Shown here: in pieces, positions 21,876 through 35,170 of the stretch
Position numbering within the stretch: position 1 is the first letter of the stretch
Layout of the letters: each line of letters opens with the position of its first letter
NCBI GenBank assembly: GCA_003996215.1
Contig: QJPP01000818.1
Location: forward strand, 1 to 64,000
Source of the DNA: Jaltomata sinuosa
Lineage: Eukaryota > Streptophyta > Magnoliopsida > Solanales > Solanaceae
DNA length: 64,000 nt
Reading direction: 5' to 3'
The notes under the pieces: generated by a model
Told to the model about the DNA's origin: nothing
Seen by the model: the letters and a program-made list of their open reading frames with translations, nothing else
Databases searched by the model: none
Translations under genes and position numbers: made by a program

Positions 21876-24642
21876 TTGTTGGCAGCTTGCTTCTTTCGCA
21901 TTATTAATCTTCCAACTCCAAATTCTCCACCTTTAAAACTCCCAAAACCTCCATTTTTCCACCATTATTCAGACCGAAGGATTGGAGATTAGTATTTGTT
22001 GATCCTTGCTCGTCTATTGATTCCTAAATTGGTAAGTTCCCAATTTAATTTCTATTAAAACCCCATGATTTTCCCTCTTTAATCCTTGTTCTTTGTGGGC
22101 TATTTTAGCCTTCATTTCATGTCCGTTTCTTCCCATCTTTTGGGCATGTGCTCCCGGGATGATAAGGAACACTTTGGTATTTTTCATTTCCAGTTTTGGG
22201 TTGCGGGGCCCATGGGCCCGCTTGTGACCCAGATTTTGACCCGGCAAGTATTCAAGCAAAATGGGTATCGTTAGTCTTGTTTTGACGTATAGATTATTGT
22301 ATTAATAGTGGTTTCGTGACTTGGAGCTTCTCGGAGTAGTTCGAGCCTGGGTGACACCATTCCCGCAGCTATTCGTCGGACGACAGGTAGGTTATGGCTT
22401 TCCCTACCTAGACTCTATGTATATAGGCTATAACTGCATTAATTAGTATCCTTGGATGGGTTGTTTTAAGTTGGTACCCCAAACCTTATCCCCTTTTCTA
22501 ACCGTTTATTTCATACGTTGATTTTAGTATTCTTTTAGTATTGTATATTACCCATGTGGTCCTCTGTGGCCTTGTATTGACTCAAGAACATTGATGGTGG
22601 GTTATTTAGGAATGTACGTGAGTCTTGAACATAGAGATATCCTTCTAGGCTGGTTATGACTGTTGTAGAGCTGTTGAGCCTGTGCAGGGCCGATAGGAAA
22701 TGTTTGTGAGACGGTGAGCTAATTTATATTTGTGTGCGAGCATATCATCCATGAAAAAGGTTTTTCCCTACATGTTTTACTTCTGTTTTGGCTGCGAGCC
22801 ACTATAGACAGTTTTTCCTAAACTTGCATGACCCCAAGGGCCTATTTTTGGTATACTTGATGATAAAAATGGGGTTTTGGATGATTTCACACTGGGCTTT
22901 TCCTACTGATACTAGGCTTTGCTGGGCAGAGCACCAGACTTGATTTTATTACTAATTTAGACTCGGATACGCTCTGGGAACCCTTTGAAGAGGGGTTATT
23001 AAGACTTTAATCACTGATTTAGACCCGAGTGTACGCCGAGCACCCTTTGACAGGGTCTTTTGAGATTACTACTACTATTTTAGACCCAAGTCAAAGCCGG
23101 GCATGTACAATGAGATTTTGAGTATTGAGCTACACTTGAGATTGTGCGGTTTTGTATGTGGTCGGTGGGTAGACCTCCATGGACCCCTGTCATTCCTGGG
23201 CCACAGGCTACAGGCCGATACAGTATGCTAGGAAGGGGGTGTACAACGCAAGAGAGGTACACGGGAATGAGCCTTTTATGGATCCTGCCTCTATATGGGC
23301 CCTAGAGGTACCTTAAGGGGAACATACTTGTTACTTTCACATCATATCATTATCATGCATTTGGCACGACGATTCAACCCTTGTTTTTTGTGTGTTCAGT
23401 GTACGCTCTGGTTGTATAGGTGGCTGGAGTGTTTGTTTTAACTTGATTGTGTTCCTCGGTTGTATGGGCGACCGTTAGGACTGTAGGTAGATTATATTAC
23501 TTCCATTCTTATTATAGAGATTTTTATAGTCCATGGTTCTTGTTGGATTGGTAAGTGTTAGCCTGTTGAGGCTCCGATAGATTAGACTTGAGCATTGAGG
23601 GGCTAGTGAGTCCCATGTTGTTGAGGCTATGGAGAGGTCTTCTAAGCGGATTGTGGGTTCCTGATTCTATTCTTTAGCATGATTTTGAATGGTAACTCTC
23701 GGTTATTGTGGTTTAGTTGTTCAATCCTAGGTTGACACTTGCGAGGTTGATCTCTGTTTATACTAGTTTGAAGTTGGATTCATAATATGATTTCCTTTAG
23801 TATATTGATCCCTTCTTGAGTTTGTGATATTGCTTCATTCCTTCCTTTATTTTGATGTTACCCGTATACCGCCCATCTCTTTAAACTTCCTTTATATATG
23901 CATTATTGTTGCAAGGATCCTAAGTGCGTCTTTCCTTTTTATTATACACCTGTGTTTCTGTGTTATGTGTATCTTCTATGCTAGCATTGAATGCTTATAA
24001 CTCTTAGTTGCCTATTCTCTGTGCTAGTTCCTTGTGATTTATCTATTGCTTTCGTGACTACTTTCTTGCTCTCTGCTAATTACTGTTTTTATATCTTATA
24101 TGCGCTCATTCGGCCAATGATGCCTACTGGGTACCCATTGCTTAGCAATTGGTGCTCATACTATACTTCTACATCTTTCTGGTATAGATATTAGTTGATC
24201 TTTCCCTGTTGACAGCGTTGGAGACTCGTGCAGCTTTTGGGAGATTCGAGACTAGGGTGAGCGCCTGACGGTTGGGGCTTGTCTACATCTCATCTTTTGT
24301 ACTGTTACTCTTTGTGTATTCAGAGACAGTTGTACTTGTCTTTTATTACTTTTAGCAGTTGTATTCTATTAGAATCTTCTCTACTATCAATACTAAGTCT
24401 TGGGGGTTGGTGTAGATTCATTTGTATATATTTCAGGTTATTGTTTCTGCATTGTCTATCCTTATATTCTTCTTTCGCTTATTTCTGCATTGTCTATCAT
24501 TATATTCTTCTTTCGCTTATTTCTGCTTATTGTGCATATTGGTTAGGTAGTAGCCCATTACTAACTGTTCTGGGCTACAGGAATTGGTTCGCTTACTGGG
24601 GGTTGTAGGTGCCATCAGGACCTAAGAAATCGGGCCGTGAAA

Positions 24643-26330
24643 TCCTTTGGTAGGAATGGGATCTTATTCCTATCCTCTGAATAAACATGATCTTGATTTA
24701 AAGAATCGACAGAATCCTCCATTCAACAATCCATTGTTGAACCCTCAGTGTTGGAGCTCAAACCATTGCCATCGCACTTGAAGTATGCCTATTTAGGCAC
24801 CAATGAGACATTAGCTGTAATCATTTCCAATAAATTGAATGAGGAACAAGTGCAAGCATTACTCAAGGTTTTGAAGAAGCATTTTTGAGCTCTTGGTTGG
24901 ACCATTAATGACACAATTGGCATACCTCTGGTGATACACACGCACAAGATCAACTTTCAAGAAGATTGCATCCCTCAATCGAGCATTAGAGAAGGTTGAA
25001 TCCTCCTATGGAAGAGGTGGTTAAGAAAGAAAATATCAAGGGGTTAGTTGCAGGGGTTGTCTTCCTAATATCTGATAGTACATGGGTTAGCCTAATCCAA
25101 TGTGTACCCAAGAAAGGTGAGATCATAGTCGTACCAAATGAAATGGATGAAATGATAACCCTCAGGCCGGTGATCGGATGAAGAGTGTGCATGGACTATA
25201 GGAAGCTAAATTTATGGACGAAAAAAGACCATTTCCCTTACCCATTCATGGATCAAATACTCGATTGACTGCAGGGCATGGTTACTATTTCTTTCTTGAT
25301 GGGTATTGAGGCTATAACCAAATCTCTATTTCCCCTGAGGATCAAGAGAAAACAACTTTCACTTGTCCGTACGGGACCTTTGCATTCAAGAGAATGCCAT
25401 TTAGTATATGCAATGCTCCAACCATGTTTCAAAGGTGCATGATGTCTATATTTTCATACATGGTAGAAGACACCATGGAAATTATCATGGATGACTTCTC
25501 TGTTGTTGGGACGCCTTTGAAGATTGCTTATCCCATTTGGAGGATTTACTCAAAAGGTGTGAGGAAATTAACTTGGTTCTAAATTGGGAGAAATATCACT
25601 TTATGGTGAAAGAGTGGATCATGTTAGGACACAAAATATCTGAGAAAAGCATCAAAGTAGACCAAGCTAAAAATCGAGGTCATTTCCAAGCTATCTTCTC
25701 TGAAGAGTGTCGAAGGAGTACGAAGCTTTTTGGGTCATGCCAGATTCTATAGGCGATTCATTAAAGCTTTTTCAAAGGTGACCTATCCTTTGTGTAAATT
25801 ACTTGAGAAAGAGGAGAAATTCAACTTTGATGATAGTTGTATGACAACCTTTCTCAAATTGAAGGAGAAGATAACATCAACCCCATCATCATCACACCCG
25901 ACTGGTCAAAACCATTTAAGCTAATGTGTGATTCTAGCAGGGAAACTTTGGGGTAGTGCTTGGTCAATGAAGAGAGAAGATTTTTCACCCAATTTATTAT
26001 GCTAGAAAAACCTTGAACACGGCCCAAACAAACTACACTGTGACCGAACAAGAATTGCTTGTCGTGGTATTTGCTTTTGAAAAAATTCGAGCATACCTAT
26101 TTGGAACCAAAGTAGTTTTGCACACGGATCATTGTGCGATTAGGTATATGATGTCTAAGAAAGATGCCAAGCCAAGGCTTGTATGATGGGTCTTTTTGCT
26201 CCAAGAGTTTGACTTTAAGGTAAAAGATTAATGATGATGTGAAAATTAAGTAGCTGACCATTTGTCTAGATTGGAAGAAGAAGGATGACCTGTGGGGGAA
26301 CTTGAAATAAATGATACATTCCCCGATGAA
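24643..26330 (+). pseudogene. pol: Athila-like pol copy 1: RT and RNase H
   Basis: The 5' part of the element is missing. Motifs: LELKPLPSHLKYAYLG and GWTINDTIGI upstream of RT, NPPMEEVVKKENIKGL, CMDYRKLN, KKDHFPYPFMDQILD, FGTFAFKRMPF-type sequence leading into MPFSICNAPTMFQRCMMSIFSYMVEDTMEIIMDDFSVVG (catalytic DD at 25490-25495), NLVLNWEKYHFMVKE and LGHKIS, then GHARFYRRFIKAFSKVTYPL and an RNase H region with HTDHCAIRYMM. MDDFSVFG and CHFMVKEGIVLGHKIS wordings are characteristic of the Athila/Tat branch, not of chromoviruses. Many stops and frameshifts. It starts directly at the end of the LTR at 24642. Confidence 0.85.
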
Positions 26331-27640
26331 CATATCTTGGCTACTTCTAATGATATGATACCTTGGTTCACTGATTTTGCTAATTTCCTAGCAAGTGATC
26401 TATTTTCAGAAGGTCTAACATTCCATTAGAAAAAAAATCCTTCACAATGCCCATAAGTTCTATTGGGATGAGTCCTATCTCTTTTGGATTTGCGCTGATG
26501 GTATGATCTGAAGGTGCATTCTCGAAATTGAGATGATACCTATTTTAGAAGCTTGCCATTCTCTATTGGTCGGTGGTCATCATGGTGGCATGCTAATAGC
26601 CTCAAAGGTGCTGCAAATTGGATCCTATTGGCTAACACTTTATCAAGATGCGCATGATCTAGTAAAATAATGTAACCAATGCCAATGTGAGGGGGCAGTG
26701 TCTCATCCCCATGAGCTTCCATTGACACCAATTCTAGAGGTTGAATTATTTGATGTGTGGGGCATAGACTTTATGGGTCCATTTGTAAGCTCCTTTGGAA
26801 ACACTTACATCCTCATGGCTGTGGACTACGTATCCAAATAGGTAGAAGCGATAGCTTTGCCGAATAATGAGGGAAAGAGTGTCACGATTTCATTCAAAAA
26901 GCACATATTTTCTAATTTTGGCACCCCTCGTGCCATTATTGGTGATGGAGGATCCCACTTTTGCAACCGATTGCTTAGTGCTTTAATTGAGAAATATGGA
27001 GTCAAGCACAAAGTCACCACTCTTTACCATGCACAAACAAGTGGCCAAGTTGAAGTATATAATAGGGAGATCAATCCATTCTCACAAAAATGGTGAATGC
27101 CAATAGAACGAATTGGGCACAAAAAATTTAGGATGCATTGTGGGCCTACAAGACAGCATACAAAACTCCTATTTATTTGTCTCCCTACAAAATGGTTTTC
27201 AGAAAAGCTTGTCATCTTCCGGTGAAATTAGAACATAAAGCAATATAGACTTTGAATATGCTGAATTTGAATTGGGAAAAAGTTGCTCATGCTAGGGTTA
27301 AAGGTCTCAATGAGATAGATGTGTTTTGGATGCAAGCATATGAGAATGCCTCACTCTACAAATCCCAAATGAAGCATTACCATGATCAATGAATCTTAAA
27401 GCAAGAATTCTCTCCCGGCGATTGGGTGCTCTTGTTCAATTCTAGGCTCTAGCTTTTCCCGAGTAAGCTAAATTCAAAATGGTCTATCCCCTTTGTGGTA
27501 TCTCAAGTTTTTCCAAATGGAGCAATTGAGTTGGAAGCCAAAAATGGCTCAACAATTAAAGTCAATAGGTAATGAGTTAAGTAGTATTTGGGTATTACAG
27601 AAGATGTCCCACTCCTAGAAGTGACTTACGTAAATGAACC
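26331..27640 (+). pseudogene. Athila-like pol copy 1: integrase
   Basis: Zinc domain: LEACHSLLVGGHHGGM...YWLTLYQDAHDLVK, a TAA stop (26668), then CNQCQ. Core: LFDVWGIDFMGPFVSSFGNTYILMAVDYVSK, a TAG stop (26839), VEAIALPNNEGKS, HIFSNFGTPRAIIGDGGSHFCNRL with a catalytic Asp, and GVKHKVTTLYHAQTSGQVEVYNREI with the Glu. The C-terminal part reaches ~27570 (SPGDWVLLFN-like, then VNR). Stops at 26668 and 26839 are shared with copy 2. Inactive. Confidence 0.88.
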
Positions 27641-27688
27641 ATGATTGAGAGGTATCATCATCGAGTCGTGATGTTAAAGCAAGCACTT

Positions 27689-27706
27689 CTTGGGAGGCAA
27701 TCCAAG
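27689..27706 (+). ncRNA. Putative post-integrase RNA hairpin, copy 1
   Basis: CTTGGG-AGGCAA-TCCAAG folds into a 6 bp stem (one G-U) with a 6-base loop. It is preceded by GTGATGTTAAA and followed by a T-rich tract. The same element stands after integrase in the two other Athila-like units with a conserved loop and a changed but paired stem. Confidence 0.6.
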
Positions 27707-30079
27707 CATCCACCTTTATTTCAATATTTTTTCACTTTGTATTACTTTTGTTGTATTTTTTTTATTAAAGTGTGTAGGTAGGAAAAAAGCTAAGAGGGTT
27801 GGAATTTGGAATGTTTGTATGACATCATGGTATTTTGGTGCATGTATCAGGCAAAACGCACATGGAGAAGTGCACTTCGCATAACTATTGCCCATCGTAA
27901 CAGATCCTCAATCCAACTTTCAAACTATGTGCGATAGGTCATGTGAATACACACCATGATGTGCATATTGCATCACCATTTGCATGTGAAGAGGCAGATA
28001 ACTGAAAATCTCGATAAAGTTTTGGGACCAAGCATGCAACCTGGTGTGTGAATCGCACATGTCGTTATGTGCGTCGCACTGTGGTTCACACATTTAAATA
28101 GATCACTAGCATTCATCCTATTTTTCATCATGACATGCGATGTCTAGGGCATTTCTCCCTTCCCTTCTGCATGTCACATCACATTTAATAAGTCGGCAGG
28201 GAAATCACTAGCTACACTTTAATTTTCATCCACACATGCGAAGGATAGGGCATTTTGCCCCTACCCTTGTGCGTGTCGCACGCCACTCCAGAGAGTAATC
28301 CTGATCTAACATTTGTTTCATTGGGAACAATGTTCCATTTAAGTTTGGGGGTGTTGAGACCTCCGTGTGGAATGTGTTTTATTTGGCAAAGTATTGTCTT
28401 GCATGGCTTTAATTTTGTTCGCCTTGTTAATTGTAGATTAGTGAATAAACTCCAAGAGTTTTCTTCATACCATGATTTTTTTCCAAGGAGCAATTTTTTT
28501 TTGTATCAAACCAGGTTGGTGTTTTTCTATGATAGATTGAGATGCGACGTTCTTAATTGAAATACCAAGTTTTAGTTTCAAATTAAGTCTGTGTTTTTCT
28601 TGTCTCAAAATGGAACCATCAAAAAAAAAATCTTGGCAAGAAGATTTTGGTAAATTGAAGAAAAGAGAGAAAATGATTTTGAGTAACGCATTCTCTTATC
28701 ATGACTTTCACATTCCCCATTTAGCTGAATCAATTTATAAATGAGTGTGTAAAAGAACTCGGAATAGCTTGGCAAAAGTCATTTGTCCCAATTGATTGCG
28801 AGACTAATTGTGAAATTCGTGTATTGTGATGCCTTGTATGGTAAGGTTATACTTTATTCTTGTGTATATGTGTTGTCTAGAACTTGCTTCAAATGTGATT
28901 CAAGGCAAAATCCTAGATGTAACCAAGCTTGGAAGATGAACTTAGGCCCTTTTTTAATAGCCACTTCACCCAAATTGACTTCCCTTGGCATTGATATTAG
29001 TAAGCCCATTTGAGCTTGTAACCTTTCTTTGGCACCTTGTTAGATACCTTGACACTTTTTTGACCTTTATTTTTTGCACCCATCCTCCCTAATGGCTCAA
29101 AAGTGAAATGTAGGCTAAAAGCCTAAGTTTGGAGGGGAATTGAAATGGTAACATATGCAAACGCATAACTTTGGGGGTGTATGTACTAATGTGGAGAAGA
29201 AAAGGGATGAATTTCAATACAAGGTAGCACCATATGCCTAAAATGAAAATTGCTTCCAAATGTCTAATGAAATGAGCAAATTGAGAAGAAAGGAAGGAAT
29301 TGGCGCTACACTGTGAAGGTGATAAAAGTATGTTGAATGATCAAGATGAAGGAAAAATTTGGGTTGTGAGAGGGAGAAATAAGGTGAAGTTAATGTTTTA
29401 AAATGTGATTGGTGTTTTGAATGATCACAAGGAGCATTAGAGAGGTTTAGTCACTTGAGCCAAACTTAATCCTTACCTTAACCCTAGACTACATTGTTGC
29501 CCGCAAGTCCTTAATGATTCTGAACTTGGTAACTCTACATTAGTGGAGAATTACATGAAGGGAAAGCCTATGGTTCAATGCATGTGCATTGAAACTTCTT
29601 TGAGAGAGTGAGAGTCTCTTTGGTTCTCTAATAATCCTTTTTTATTATGAATTGTATGACTATGAATGGGATTCTCACTTGTGGTGAATGGAATCGCACA
29701 CTTGATATGAATGATGAAGTCTCTATCTAAATTGAGATGAATGAATGAGACAATTTGTGTGGCGAATCTTGAGGCAAACCTTGAAGGTCAATGCCAATAA
29801 CTTTAGAAGCTTGAATATCTTATTTTGAATGACAAATTCCCTTCCCTTTGAATGAGAAATGAAGTCCTTTTGATAAAAATTTTGGAATAAGCACTTGCCT
29901 TGAGAATATGGTGGTACCAATTGATATGAGCATTGTAGTTGAGTCTTTTTGTGAGTCTTTTTATTTGTAATTTCCTTAGTTTTTAGAGTATAGATTAATC
30001 TTGTGTGCACCCTTTTTGTTTTAGAACCTAATTAAGTCCTTACCTTGTGAGTATCTTGGTTGAGAACAAGCAATAGTTC
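27707..30079 (+). mobile_element. Athila-like 3' untranslated region, copy 1
   Basis: 2.4 kb between integrase and PPT with no supported gene. It starts with a block (27850-28290) rich in TGCGA/TCGCA/GCACAT motifs. Then comes conserved 3' sequence (TTAGGCCCTTTT, CTTTGGCACCTTG, CCATCCTCCCTAATGGC, AGCCTAAGTTTGG) found again at ~34200-34440 and ~38490-38720. The 101-codon frame at 28255-28560 is not preserved in copy 2, so I do not call it env. Confidence 0.65.
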
Positions 30080-31488
30080 AAGTTTGGAGGTTTGATAAGT
30101 GTGTAATCTACTAATTTATTGAGCCTTGATTCATGAATTATTGCCATGTTTTGATGAGAATTAGAGGTACTTATTACCCTTATTGATGAAAATGTAGGTA
30201 CACTTTGTCAAAAATAGAAAGCAAAGGAATTCAACCCAAAGACCTCAAAAAGTGTTGAAGTGTGAAGGTGATCAAAAAAGAGGAAGAATCTGACAAGAGG
30301 TGCGACCTCCATGCGAGCCTCACAATGCGGCATGTGGATTGCACTTCTTTTCACATCACCACAAGAACAACTGACATCACTGATTAGAGAAAAAATTAGC
30401 ATGCAACATGCAAAAAGGCTGGTGTAATCTCACATCACGTCGTACCAGCCCCGAGGGATATTTTTGTCCAAAGCCAAGTGACATATTTGGAAGCTTCTAA
30501 TACCCATTTTGGGGTATGTACCTGATATAGAATTCTAGTTTATACTTTCCCCAAGGAAGATATTGAGAGTACACTCTTCTCTCTTCATCTTCTCTAATTA
30601 GAATCACCATTTTTTAAGGATTTAAGCTTGGATTTGGAGTTTAGCTTGAATATGAATGGAATTATGGACAACCCATTTGGTATATCTTCTTATTTCCTTA
30701 ATATGAGCAGCTAATTTCCTTGTCTAAGGACATGTGCATGATGGGTATTTGAATTTAGGTGTGGGTATTGATTAATTGTGTTTATTATTGATGAATTAGT
30801 ATGGGTCTATTGAATTCTTCATGAATTAATTATAAAATTGATGGTTGCAAACATTGATTGACTTTATATAATTGTGTTCTTTCTTGAAAGAGGAGTTCAT
30901 AATTCGGATAGGAATTCAATAGTGGGAATTTGGGATTTCCACCTTTGATTGAGGCTAGAAATAGCCCAATCGAAGGAAATACCCATCTAAGAATCTAAGC
31001 TAGAAATAGTGTGATTCCCTAAGTATTGACTTGGTTGGTTTAAGGTAATGCTATAGTGCTTGAGCAAAGAATATAGTATATATATTTGGAGGGTCGAGAG
31101 ACCATAAAGTATAACTCAAACCAATGCTACCCGTTCTGTTTATCAAGAGTTTGCATAATTAATCAAGTCCTCTAACCCATTGTAGAATCCCATCTGAAGC
31201 ATAACCCTAGTCTTCCATCTCATTGATAAACAAGTATTGTTTACATTACTCTTTTATGGAAATCATGATTTAGTTAATTCCCATTCCTTTTCCCCACAAT
31301 TTTTACTTTTAAATTGCTTGAACGTTGACTCAGCTTAGTGATTATTACTCGACAATTTCTATGCAAATCATCACTACATTGCCCGTGGATATGACCCCAA
31401 CATCTGTTGGGTATATTTATTTTTTTTGTACGATAATTGTTACCACCTGCTATGGAAGAGTTTTTTTGAACGTCTTCAACAACCATCA
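30080..31488 (+). mobile_element. Polypurine tract and 3' LTR of Athila-like copy 1
   Basis: AAGTTTGGAGGTT (30080-30092) precedes TGATAAGTGTG, the same arrangement as at 39562-39575. The LTR (30093 to about 31488) ends near CAACCATCA. It carries the family landmarks: a GTGCGACC...ATGCGAGCC palindrome-rich block at ~30300, 'attgattgactt...gagaggag', and TACGACCCC-like ATATGACCCCAAC near the end. The end is placed by comparison with the pair at 35171/39575 and could be a few bases off. No gene inside. Confidence 0.65.
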
Positions 31489-32860
31489 AAACTCTCCTTG
31501 AATTCATGACTAAGCACGTGTTAAGTAAAACACTTGAGCGTGTTAGCGCTATTGGCATCATCGGAGTTGTAGAGTTAGTAGATGATGGGTATTATTCTTG
31601 TGAAGATGGTGAAGTATCATCTATTAAAATGATGCCCATTTTAAAATGTAAATCAAAGTCCTGGGAGACAAGAGTATGGGAATCAAGGTTGGAATCTAGA
31701 GAATGACAACTCCAGGGTCAAAAACATGCTTGAGAGGTTCTATTGGTATGAACCCTATCTTTTTCGGGTTTGCGTTGATGGTATGATTCAAAGGTACATT
31801 CCCAAAGTAAATATGATGCCCATTTTGGAAGCTTTCCATTCTTCACTGGTTGGTGGCCACCATGGTGTCATGCGAAGGGTCTCAAAAGTGTTGCAAAGTG
31901 GATTCTATTGGCCGACTCTCTACCAAGATGTGCATGATCTAATGAAATAATGTGACCAATTCCAACGTGAGGGGGAAGTATTGACACCAATCTTAGAAGT
32001 TGAATTATTTGGTGTGTGGGGAATAGACTTCATGGGGCCATTCGTAAACTCTTTTTGAAACACTTACATCCTCGTTGCTATAGACTACGTATCCAAATAG
32101 GTAGAAGTGGTGGCCTTACTGAACAATGAGGGGAAAAGTGTTATGGCATTTCTCAAGAAGCACATATTCTCTCATTTTGGAACCCCTTATACCATTATTA
32201 GTGATGGAGCATCCCACTTTTGCAACCGGTTGTTTAGTGATCTACTTGAGAAATGTGGAGTCAAGCATAAGGTAATCACTCCTTGCCACCCACAAACAAG
32301 TAGCCAAGTGGAAGTATTCAATAGGGAGATCAAGTCTATTCTCACAAAAATAGTGAATGCCAATAGAACAGACTAGCCACGGAAATTGGATGATGCATTA
32401 TAGGCCTACAAGACTGCATACAAAACTACTATCAGTATGTATCTGTACCAAATGGTTTTTGAAAAAGCATGCCATCTTCCTGTGGAGTTAGAACATAAAG
32501 CCACGTGGGTTTAAAATGGCTAAACCTAAATTGCAAAAAAGTTGCTCATGCTAGGGTTTAAAATCTCAATGAGATAGATGCATTTCAGATGTGAGCCTAT
32601 TAGAATTTCTCACTCTACAAAGCTCGAATGAAGCATTACCATGATCAACAAGTTCTAAATTAAGAATTCTCTCCTAGTTATTGGGTGCTTTTATTCATCT
32701 CTAGACTTTGGGTTTTATCAGGTAAACTAAAGTCAAAATGGTCTGGCCCCTTCAAGGTATCTCAAGTTTTTGCAAATGGAGCAATTGAGTTGAAAGGTGA
32801 AAATGGCTCAACATTTAAAGTCAATGTGCAATGACTCAAATAATATTTGGGTATCTCAGA
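31489..32860 (+). pseudogene. Athila-like pol copy 2: integrase fragment
   Basis: The first ~230 bp are unrecognised. From ~31724 ERFYWYEPYLFRVCVDGMIQRYIP and LVGGHHGVMRRVSKVLQSGFYWPTLYQDVHDLMK (zinc domain) end in TAA 31948, followed by VELFGVWGIDFMGPF, VDYVSK-type AIDYVSK, TAG 32098, and KKHIFSHFGTPYTIISDGASHFCNRLFSDLLEKCGVKHKVITPCHPQTSSQVEVFNREIKSIL (open 32107-32376). KACHLPVELEHKA and a C-terminal remnant reach ~32830. RT is absent. It is collinear with copy 1 and shares two of its stops. Confidence 0.85.
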
Positions 32861-32946
32861 AGATGTAATGCTTATAGGATGACTTACCTCGATGAACCAT
32901 CATTGAGAGGTACCATCATGGAGCTGTGATGTTAAACCAAGTGCTT

Positions 32947-32964
32947 CTTGGGAGGCAACCCAAG
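32947..32964 (+). ncRNA. Putative post-integrase RNA hairpin, copy 2
   Basis: CTTGGG-AGGCAA-CCCAAG, a perfect 6 bp stem with the same AGGCAA loop, preceded by GTGATGTTAAA and followed by a T-rich stretch. Confidence 0.6.
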
Positions 32965-35170
32965 AATCCACTTTCATTTTGGTATTTTTTTCTCTTTTTG
33001 TTATTTTGTTGTTGTATTTGTGATTTTTGTAGGTAGGAGATGAGTTAAGAAGGTTGGAATGTTTTGAAGGTATCAAACTACTTCTGCTAAAGGAAATAGG
33101 TGAAACACACTTGACGACGTGCGCCTCGCATGCCATATCGCCCATAGAAATAGTTTCACCTCCAACATTCAAGTCCTCATGTGAAGGACATGTGAATCAC
33201 ATTCCATATTATGCATATCGTATCGTCCTTTGCATATGGAGAGGTAGATCACTAGCAACTCGACAAGGTCTTAGAACCAAACATATGGACTGATGTGCGA
33301 ATTGCATCTTCCATTATACAAAATGTAATCCATTTTGCATTTGCACCCAGATCACTGGCATTCCACCTATTTTTCAGGGTGATATGTGATGGTTAAGGCA
33401 CGTCACCCTTGACATTCTGCACATCGCACATCACTTTGCATGTAGATAGATAGATCACTAGAAACTTCTCCATTATTTCTTTTTGCACCATGCGACGGTC
33501 TGGGAGTTTTGCCCTTGCTACTCTACACATCGCACATCACTCCAAGGAGTACACCTCACCTAGCACTTATTTCATTGAGGACAATGTTCCTTTTATGTTT
33601 GGAGGTGTTGAGTCCTCCTTGCGGAATGTGTTTTAATTAGCGAAATATTGTCTTGCATTCTTTATCTCACTTTTGCCTGGTTAATAGTAGCTTAGTCAAA
33701 TAAACTTCAAGGGTTTTCTTCGTACCACAGTTCTCTCCCAAGGACCAATTATTTTATTTTGTTTATTTTTGTGTCAAACTGGGTTGGTGTTTTCCTATAA
33801 TAGATTGAGAGGAGACTTTCTTAAAGGAATATACCAAGTCTTACTGTTAAACTGAGTCTGTGTTTTGCTTATTTCAAAATAGCCCACCAAAAAAATCATT
33901 GCAAGAATTTTTGCAAATTGAAGGAAAGAGGGAAAATGATTTTTGTTAAAAGCATTCTCTTGTCATGACTTGCACATTCCCTATTTGGCTTGATTCACAA
34001 ATGAGTGTGTAAAAGAACTCGAAATAGCTTGTCAAAAGTCATTTGTCCTAATTGATTTTGAGACAAATTGTGCAGTTCTTGTGTTGTGATGCCTTGTGTG
34101 CTAAGGTTATACTTTATTTTTGTGTATATGTGTTGTCTAAAACTTGGACCGAATGTGATTCAAGGCAAAATCCTGGGCATCACCGAGCTTGGAAGATGAC
34201 CTTAGGCCCTTTTTGAATAGCCACTTTACCTAAATTGACTGCCTTGACATTGACCCTCATAAACCCCTTTGAGATTGTGACCTTTCTTTGGCACCTTGTT
34301 AGACACCTTAACCCTTTTTGACCCTTTATTTTTGCACCCATCCTCCCTAATGGCAAGAAAGTAAAATATAGGCTAAAAGCCTATGTTTGTGGGGGGGAGG
34401 GGGAATTGAAATGATAAGATAGGCAAAGGCCTAAGTTTGGGGGTGTATGTACAAAATATGGTGAAGAAAAATGATTCAGTTCAATGCAAGGTAGCACCTT
34501 ATGCCTAAGATGATTTTTTTTTGAAATGTCCAATGAAATGAGCAAAATGAAAAGAAAGGAAGAAATTGGTGCTACCAAGTGAAGGTAATAAAAGGCCGTT
34601 GAATGATTAAGTTGAAGGGAAACTTGGGTTGTGAGAGGGAGAAATAAGGTGAAGTTAATGTTCAAAAATATGATCGGTCTTTGGAATAATCACAAAGAGC
34701 ATTAGGGAGGTTTAGTCACTTGAGATAAATATAATCCTCACCTTAATCGTAGCTAATATCTTAGCCCGCAAGCCTATGGTTCAATATGTGTAAACTTGAA
34801 CTTCTTTGAGAGTGAGAGTCTTTTTGGTTCTCTTACAATCCTTTTAATTTTAATTACATGAGTGCAAGTGAGATTCTCTCTTTTGGTGAGTGGCATCATA
34901 CACTTGAATAAAAAAATAAAGTCTCTATTTCAATTGAGAGGAATGAATGAGACAAGTTGTGTTGTGAATCTCGAGGCAAACCTTGAAGGTCCATGCCAAT
35001 GACTTGAGAAGCTTGATAATCTTGTTTTGAATAACAAATCCCTTGCTTTTGAATAAGAAATGAAATCCTTTTCTGTGATGTTTTGAAATGAGCACTTGCC
35101 TTGAAGGTATGGTGATACAATTTGAGATGAGCCTTGTAGTTGAGTCTTTTGTTCATAATTTTTTAGTCTA
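32965..35170 (+). mobile_element. Athila-like 3' untranslated region, copy 2, truncated
   Basis: Collinear with 27707-29995, including the TGCGA/GCACAT block at ~33110-33540 and the CCATCCTCCCTAATGGC and TTAGTCACTTGAG landmarks. It stops about 100 bp before its own PPT: instead of the expected PPT and LTR, the LTR at 35171 begins after TTTTTTAGTCTA. No gene seen. Confidence 0.65.

Larger units (their letters stand above)
20951..24642 (+). mobile_element. Complete Tekay-like 3' LTR (3.69 kb)
   Basis: Begins TGATGTAATGACCC after AGTAGTGGA and ends CGGGCCGTGAAA, where the canonical last bases GTGACA have mutated. It contains a 34 bp minisatellite in U3, a TATA box at 21868, the GTAGGTTATGG region, GATGCCTACTGGGTACC and GGTGCCATCAGGACC. 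Immediately after it Athila-like sequence begins, so 24642/24643 is an insertion or recombination boundary. No gene is seen inside. Confidence 0.8.

Noticed and set aside
28255..28560. Possible env-like ORF in the Athila 3' region (101 codons)
   Set aside because: The frame is not preserved in the collinear copy 2 region, and I see no clear signal peptide, transmembrane pair or splice support.
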